A model generated the notes under the pieces. It had not been told where the DNA came from and did no database searches. It saw only the letters and a program-made list of their open reading frames with translations. The translations under genes and the position numbers were made by a program. From contig JADGOP010000146.1 of assembly GCA_017882935.1 (NCBI GenBank), positions 1 to 6,424 of the forward strand: 6,424 bases of DNA, given 5' to 3'. Of the stretch, positions 5,712 to 6,424 are shown one piece after another. The DNA is from Actinomycetota bacterium. Lineage in GTDB: Bacteria > Actinomycetota > Acidimicrobiia > Acidimicrobiales > Iamiaceae. Numbering within the stretch: the first letter of the stretch is position 1; each line of letters opens with the position of its first letter.

Positions 5712-6424
5712 GGGCGCTCCGTTCGTGTGGCGTCGAGGACGCTGGAGAGGATCGAGACCGCTTCGTGGATCTCGTCGTCGGTGACGAGCAGCGACGGTGC
5801 GAACCGCAGCGCGGTGGGCGTGACGCCGTTGATGACGAGGCCCGAGTCGAGGCAGTCGGCGGCCACGTGCCGGGCGTCGAGGCCGTCGAGCTCGGCGCCG
5901 AGCAGCAACCCGAAGCCGCGCACGTCGGTGACCGCGGGCAGGGCGAGCAGGGCCTCTGTGAGGACGCCACCGGCCCGGCGCGCGCACGCCGGCGCGTCGA
6001 TCTCCTCCATGACGGCGAGCACGGCCCGCGCTGCGGCCGCGGCGAGCGGCTGCCCGCCGAAGGTGCTGCCGTGGTCGCCGGGCACGAACGCGTCGGCCAC
6101 CTCGGCGCGCGCCCAACAGGCGCCGATGGGCACCCCGTTGCCGAGTGCCTTCGCGAGCGTGACCACGTCGGGGCGCACGCCGTAGTGCTCGAAGCCGAAC
6201 CACTCGCCGGTGCGACCGAGACCCGTCTGCACCTCGTCGATGATCAGCAGCAGGTCGCGCTCGTCGCACAGGCGCCGCACGCCCTGGAAGAACTCGACGG
6301 TGGCCGGGTTGACCCCGCCTTCGCCCTGCACCGGCTCGAGGAACACCGCGGCCACCGACGGGTCGATGGCGGCCTCGAGCGCGTCGAGGTCGGCCCAGGC
6401 GACGTGGCGGAACCCCTCGGGCAG
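5708..6424 (-). CDS. argD: Acetylornithine aminotransferase (ArgD), 3' part, truncated by window edge
   Basis: PLP-dependent class III aminotransferase of arginine synthesis, expected to convert N-acetylglutamate semialdehyde plus glutamate to N-acetylornithine and 2-oxoglutarate in the cytoplasm. The frame is open to the right edge, so 238 C-terminal codons are visible; the family is usually about 390-400 residues, so some 150-160 N-terminal residues lie outside. Visible family signatures, in order, are FLEPVQGEGG (about residue 28 of the visible part), IIDEVQTGLGRTG (the Asp expected to contact the PLP ring nitrogen), TLAKALGNGVPIGA (the Lys expected to bind PLP) and HGSTFGGQPLA. An internal GTG at 6355 can look like a start, but the codons upstream (reading LPEGFRHVAWADLD) continue the family sequence. 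The TGA stop overlaps the GTG start of argF by four bases (GTGA). Class III aminotransferases have similar relatives (ornithine, GABA or succinylornithine aminotransferases); the arg neighbours decide for ArgD. Confidence 0.95.
   Translation of the reverse strand: MPEGFRHVAWADLDALEAAIDPSVAAVFLEPVQGEGGVNPATVEFFQGVRRLCDERDLLLIIDEVQTGLGRTGEWFGFEHYGVRPDVVTLAKALGNGVPIGACWARAEVADAFVPGDHGSTFGGQPLAAAAARAVLAVMEEIDAPACARRAGGVLTEALLALPAVTDVRGFGLLLGAELDGLDARHVAADCLDSGLVINGVTPTALRFAPSLLVTDDEIHEAVSILSSVLDATRTERP

Noticed and set aside
4860..6185. 441-codon plus-strand open frame opposite argD and argF
   Set aside because: Its translation is rich in Gly, Arg, Ala, Val and His with no domain pattern, and it lies opposite two clear enzymes. 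Long antisense frames are expected at this GC content.
5712..6269. Upstream extension of the argF frame (a 485-codon reading)
   Set aside because: The extra N-terminal 186 residues are Arg-rich, lie within argD and match nothing in carbamoyltransferases. The GTG at 5711 has a Shine-Dalgarno and the GTGA overlap.

Overview
This window is a dense, high-GC (roughly 70% by eye) stretch in which every credible gene lies on the minus strand, so it reads from the right edge to the left. The gene order argD-argF-argR-argG-(insert)-argH is the distal half of the argCJBDFRGH arginine cluster typical of Actinomycetota. Together with the base composition, the preference for GTG starts (five of the seven visible starts, plus one TTG and one ATG) and the type of ArgF and UDG-like protein, this points to an actinobacterium, possibly of the Acidimicrobiia. 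That lineage call is an inference from gene order and style, not from a marker gene.

Layout, in transcription order. 6424-5708: 3' part of argD (acetylornithine aminotransferase), cut by the window edge. 5711-4812: argF (ornithine carbamoyltransferase). 4815-4303: argR (arginine repressor). 4257-3040: argG (argininosuccinate synthase). 3039-2889: a 151-base spacer, the only sizeable non-coding stretch, with a short GC hairpin. 2888-2223: a uracil-DNA-glycosylase-superfamily-like protein with a changed C-terminal motif. 2214-838: argH (argininosuccinate lyase). 851-222: 3-methyladenine DNA glycosylase (AAG/MPG family). 229-1: N-terminal piece of a probable NUDIX hydrolase, running off the left edge.

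How they work together. ArgD makes N-acetylornithine, ArgF carbamoylates ornithine to citrulline, ArgG joins citrulline and aspartate, and ArgH releases arginine and fumarate. ArgR senses arginine and is expected to repress the cluster from a promoter upstream of argC, outside the window. Genes overlap or nearly touch (4-base overlaps at argD/argF and argF/argR, 45 bases at argR/argG, 8 bases at udg-like/argH, 14-base overlap at argH/mpg, 8-base overlap at mpg/NUDIX), which suggests translational coupling. The 151-base spacer after argG is the only obvious place for a break.

The unusual part is that argH sits between two DNA base-excision-repair genes and ahead of a NUDIX gene, so the last arginine step shares a tight gene string with repair or nucleotide-metabolism genes. 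I see no mobile element, CRISPR array, RNA gene or plainly new system. The most distinctive item is the UDG-like protein, with its lost His-Pro-Ser-Pro motif and its position inside the arg cluster.
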